From Candidatus Eiseniibacteriota bacterium (GTDB taxonomy: Bacteria > JAFGKV01): a stretch of 8,252 nucleotides of DNA. Where the stretch lies: NCBI GenBank assembly GCA_025453925.1, contig JALOPK010000137.1, forward strand, positions 1 through 8,252. The letters are read 5' to 3'. A program made the translations under genes and the position numbers. Positions 6,523 to 8,252 of the stretch are shown one piece after another; position 1 is the first letter of the stretch; the number at the start of each line of letters is the position of its first letter. The notes below the pieces were generated by a model that saw nothing but the letters and a program-made list of their open reading frames with translations, was not told the DNA's origin and made no database searches.

Positions 6523-8003
6523 ACAGTCATGCGGGAGATCCGCAGGGTCGGGCATGCGCTGGTCACCGGCGCCGACTGATCGCTTTTGCCGCATGTCCCC
6601 GGCCACGATGCGAAATCGGTCCCGACGCGATCGATCCGCTCCAGCACCTCGACACCGGATCCCACGAGACTGGCGCCTCGGAGCGGGGCGCCGATCGAGC
6701 CGTTCTCGATGAGATACGCCTCCATCAAACCGAACGTAAACTGACCGCTGGCGGTGTCCACTTCACCGCCGCCGAAGGCCACCGCATAGATCCCGCGGGC
6801 GGTGTCTTTGATGATGTCGGCCGGGTCGTCCGCGCCGGGAGCGAGAAACGTGTTGCTCATCCGGACCAGGGGGGGAAATCTGAACGACTCGCGGCGTCCG
6901 TTGCCGGTGGACACGCACCCCATCGCCCGGGCCGACCGCCGGTCGTGGAGGTAGCCCACCAGTCCTCCCCGCTCCACCAGGAGGGTCCGCTCGGCAGGCG
7001 TCCCTTCATCGTCCACATTGAAACTCCCGCGTTCGCCCGCCAGGGTGCCGTCATCGTAGATGGTGACCAGATCGGACGCTACCCGCTGGCCGACCCGGCC
7101 GGCGAACACCGAGGCATTCCTCATTACTGCGTCTGCTTCGAGCCCATGGCCGATGGCCTCGTGAAACAGCACGCCACCGCCTGCGGCCACCACCACCGGC
7201 ATCTCGCCTGAGGGCGCGGGGACCGCGTCCAGCATTCGGACCGCCTGGGCCGCGGCCGCGGAGCCGATGCGCTCCGGGGTATCCACTTCGAACACTTCCA
7301 TTCCGGCCCTGCGTGAAGTCCGGCTCAGACCCTCCGCGTTGCTCCCGTCGCGCACAGCGGTGACAGTCGCCCTGACCGAAACCATGGGGAGCACATCACG
7401 CAGGAGCTCTCCGGTGGATGTTGCGATCAGAATATGCTGCACCTCGTCGTGATAGCTGACGACCACCTGTTGCACGGCACCATCAACCGCCCTGGCCGCA
7501 CGGTCGATCCGTTCCACCAACGCCACCTTGTCTCGGATCGGTGCTTCCTCCAAATGCTCGCGCATCGGAATCCGGGATGGAATCCGCTGGAGGATCACCC
7601 CGGCCGGAACGGCGATAGTGCCCTCCGCCAGGGATGCGGCGACGTCCGCGATCGGTGCAAGTTCGCCGGCATCCAGGGTTTCCGCGTATCCGTACCCGGT
7701 CTTCTCACCGTGGAGAGTGCGAACCCCTCCCCCCTGCGTGAGACCATACTCCAAAGCCCGGATCTCGCTGGAGGCCATGGTAATCCGTGTCACCGAGCGC
7801 GACTCCATGAACACATCGGCATACCAGCCGCCCCGGGCGAGCGCGCGTGTGAGCAGCGGCATCAGTGACTCCCCGTCCGGAAACGCGGGATCCACGTGGA
7901 CGGGATCCGCCCATACCCTGACCAGCCCGCTCATGGGAAGGGCAAGGGCCGCGGCGGAACTTCCTTTCAGAAATGTTCGACGAGAAATGGCTCGGGTGAG
8001 CAT
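6507..8003 (-). CDS. tldD: TldD zinc metallopeptidase with twin-arginine signal peptide
   Basis: The 498-residue product is the catalytic subunit of the TldD/E peptidase. The zinc site is intact: H281-E282 and H286 in LFHEAIGHGLEAD, plus C471 in GTCGKSDQSAP, matching the His-His-Cys ligand set known for E. coli TldD. Other family blocks are present: DDGTLAGERGSFNVDDEGTP (317-336), GLVGYLHDRRSA (347-358), RFPPLVRMSNTFLAPG (375-390), and the closing LRISRMTVGG. The N-terminus is unusual for the well-studied cytoplasmic enzymes: SRRTFLKG at 7-14 is a near-perfect Tat motif, followed by a hydrophobic Ala/Leu stretch (15-29) and a plausible cleavage site after V-W-A at residue 32. The ATG at 8003 is chosen over the upstream in-frame start at 8240 because GAGGAG lies 6 nt before it and it places the Tat motif at the N-terminus. 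It leads the minus-strand gene block and overlaps pmbA. Confidence 0.95.
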   Translation of the reverse strand: MLTRAISRRTFLKGSSAAALALPMSGLVRVWADPVHVDPAFPDGESLMPLLTRALARGGWYADVFMESRSVTRITMASSEIRALEYGLTQGGGVRTLHGEKTGYGYAETLDAGELAPIADVAASLAEGTIAVPAGVILQRIPSRIPMREHLEEAPIRDKVALVERIDRAARAVDGAVQQVVVSYHDEVQHILIATSTGELLRDVLPMVSVRATVTAVRDGSNAEGLSRTSRRAGMEVFEVDTPERIGSAAAAQAVRMLDAVPAPSGEMPVVVAAGGGVLFHEAIGHGLEADAVMRNASVFAGRVGQRVASDLVTIYDDGTLAGERGSFNVDDEGTPAERTLLVERGGLVGYLHDRRSARAMGCVSTGNGRRESFRFPPLVRMSNTFLAPGADDPADIIKDTARGIYAVAFGGGEVDTASGQFTFGLMEAYLIENGSIGAPLRGASLVGSGVEVLERIDRVGTDFASWPGTCGKSDQSAPVTSACPTLRISRMTVGGTA

Positions 8004-8009
8004 GAAGGA

Positions 8010-8015
8010 CTCCTC
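8010..8015 (-). promoter_or_regulatory. Ribosome binding site of tldD
   Basis: The minus strand reads GAGGAG 6 nt before the ATG at 8003. It fixes the start that gives the Tat signal peptide. Confidence 0.75.
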
Positions 8016-8020
8016 GTTCT

Positions 8021-8035
8021 GCGGCCCGCGGCCGC
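8021..8035 (-). other. Inverted repeat next to the tldD ribosome binding site
   Basis: GCGGCC (8021-8026) and GGCCGC (8030-8035) form a 6-bp all-G/C stem with a 3-nt loop, ending 5 nt upstream of the Shine-Dalgarno hexamer. It could keep the site in a defined structure in the mRNA; in such GC-rich DNA it could also be chance. Confidence 0.3.
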
Positions 8036-8070
8036 CCGGAACCCGAAGCACGATCGTCTCCGCAAGATGC

Positions 8071-8084
8071 GTCCCATATGGGAC
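8071..8084. promoter_or_regulatory. Perfect 14-bp palindrome upstream of tldD, candidate operator
   Basis: GTCCCATATGGGAC is fully self-complementary and lies about 68 bp upstream of the tldD start. Its A/T centre stands out in GC-rich surroundings. The length and perfect dyad symmetry fit a dimeric repressor or activator site, though no regulator gene is visible in the window. Confidence 0.4.
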
Positions 8085-8109
8085 AACCGCAAGGCCCTGC
8101 GGCGCGATT

Positions 8110-8132
8110 GGCAGGGCGGAACGCCCCTTGCC
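8110..8132. other. Bulged inverted repeat in the tldD upstream region
   Basis: GGCA+GGGCG (8110-8118), a GAA loop, then CGCCC, a CT bulge and TGCC (to 8132) form a nine-pair bulged hairpin. It may mark the end of an upstream transcript or be part of the tldD leader; there is no T-run. Confidence 0.3.
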
Positions 8133-8252
8133 CCGTTGGAGCGGTGTCAACCGCGACTGTGCCCCCTGTGCGAGTGACTTCAGGCACGATACGATCAGCC
8201 TCCCCCGTCGCCTCACGACGCTCCAACCCCGTCCGTGCACCAGACCCTTGCC

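Larger units (their letters stand above)
8004..8252 (-). other. tldD leader / upstream region
   Basis: About 250 nt upstream of tldD with no convincing gene. It contains, in minus-strand order, a TTGACA hexamer at 8145-8150, a hairpin at 8110-8132, a perfect 14-bp palindrome at 8071-8084, a hairpin at 8021-8035 and the ribosome binding site. The tldD frame stays open to 8240, but its extra residues look non-coding (Arg-rich, no match to the family). The end of an upstream minus-strand gene might reach the far edge, for example a frame stopping at 8213-8215, but too little is visible to judge. Confidence 0.5.

Noticed and set aside
6511-6606. Longer PmbA start at 6606
   Set aside because: The extra residues lie in the tldD 3' end and match nothing in the family; the ATGA overlap with GGGAGGT upstream is a much better start.
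8145-8150. TTGACA hexamer on the minus strand as a sigma-70 -35 box
   Set aside because: No -10-like hexamer lies 16-18 bp downstream (the sequence there is G/C-rich), so a promoter cannot be supported.
8004-8240. Longer TldD start at 8240
   Set aside because: It would bury the Tat motif at residue 86 and lacks a good ribosome binding site, whereas the ATG at 8003 has GAGGAG at ideal spacing.
1-8252. CRISPR arrays, tRNA or rRNA genes, insertion sequences, integrase or phage genes
   Set aside because: I saw no regularly spaced direct repeats, no cloverleaf-like segment, no transposase motif and no terminal inverted repeats in the window.

Overview
The window is GC-rich (about two thirds G+C by eye), densely coding bacterial DNA with good Shine-Dalgarno sites. 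It carries five complete genes on the minus strand and one partial gene on the plus strand. The likely source is an uncultured environmental Gram-negative lineage. A large secreted protein with a CARDB-like module, an 'LVDDDDG' GATase-like module and a C-terminal FlgD-Ig/T9SS-type sorting domain is a style I associate with Candidatus Eisenbacteria, Latescibacterota, Krumholzibacteriota and other FCB-like phyla. That placement is inference; there is no rRNA or marker gene here.

Layout by coordinate: (1) 2-562, plus strand, is the C-terminal part of an SGNH/AlgX-like hydrolase or acetyltransferase gene cut by the window edge. (2) 563-753 is a short convergent intergenic region with a GC-rich hairpin. 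(3) 754-3510, minus, is a 918-residue secreted multidomain protein. (4) 3623-4435, minus, is a prohibitin/band 7 (SPFH) membrane protein. (5) 4521-5072, minus, is a zinc-ribbon protein with a striking glycine pentad repeat. (6) 5137-6510, minus, is PmbA/TldE. (7) 6507-8003, minus, is TldD with an intact zinc site and a twin-arginine signal. (8) 8004-8252 is the presumed tldD leader, with a perfect 14-bp palindrome and two hairpins.

Transcription of the minus-strand block runs tldD, pmbA, zinc-ribbon gene, band 7 gene, secreted protein gene. tldD and pmbA overlap by ATGA and surely work as one heterodimeric metallopeptidase. The next gene follows within 64 nt and may be coupled to pmbA through a tiny bridging ORF. 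The band 7 gene and the secreted-protein gene each have their own strong ribosome binding site and are separated from what precedes them by hairpins, so they may or may not share the transcript.

The most interesting points are these: TldD carries a textbook Tat signal while its partner PmbA carries no signal at all, suggesting piggyback export of a folded TldD/E complex; a zinc-ribbon protein has ten uninterrupted G-x-h-A-h pentads that do not fit an ordinary membrane helix; and both sit next to a membrane-scaffold SPFH protein, which suggests (inference only) a membrane- or envelope-associated proteolysis module.
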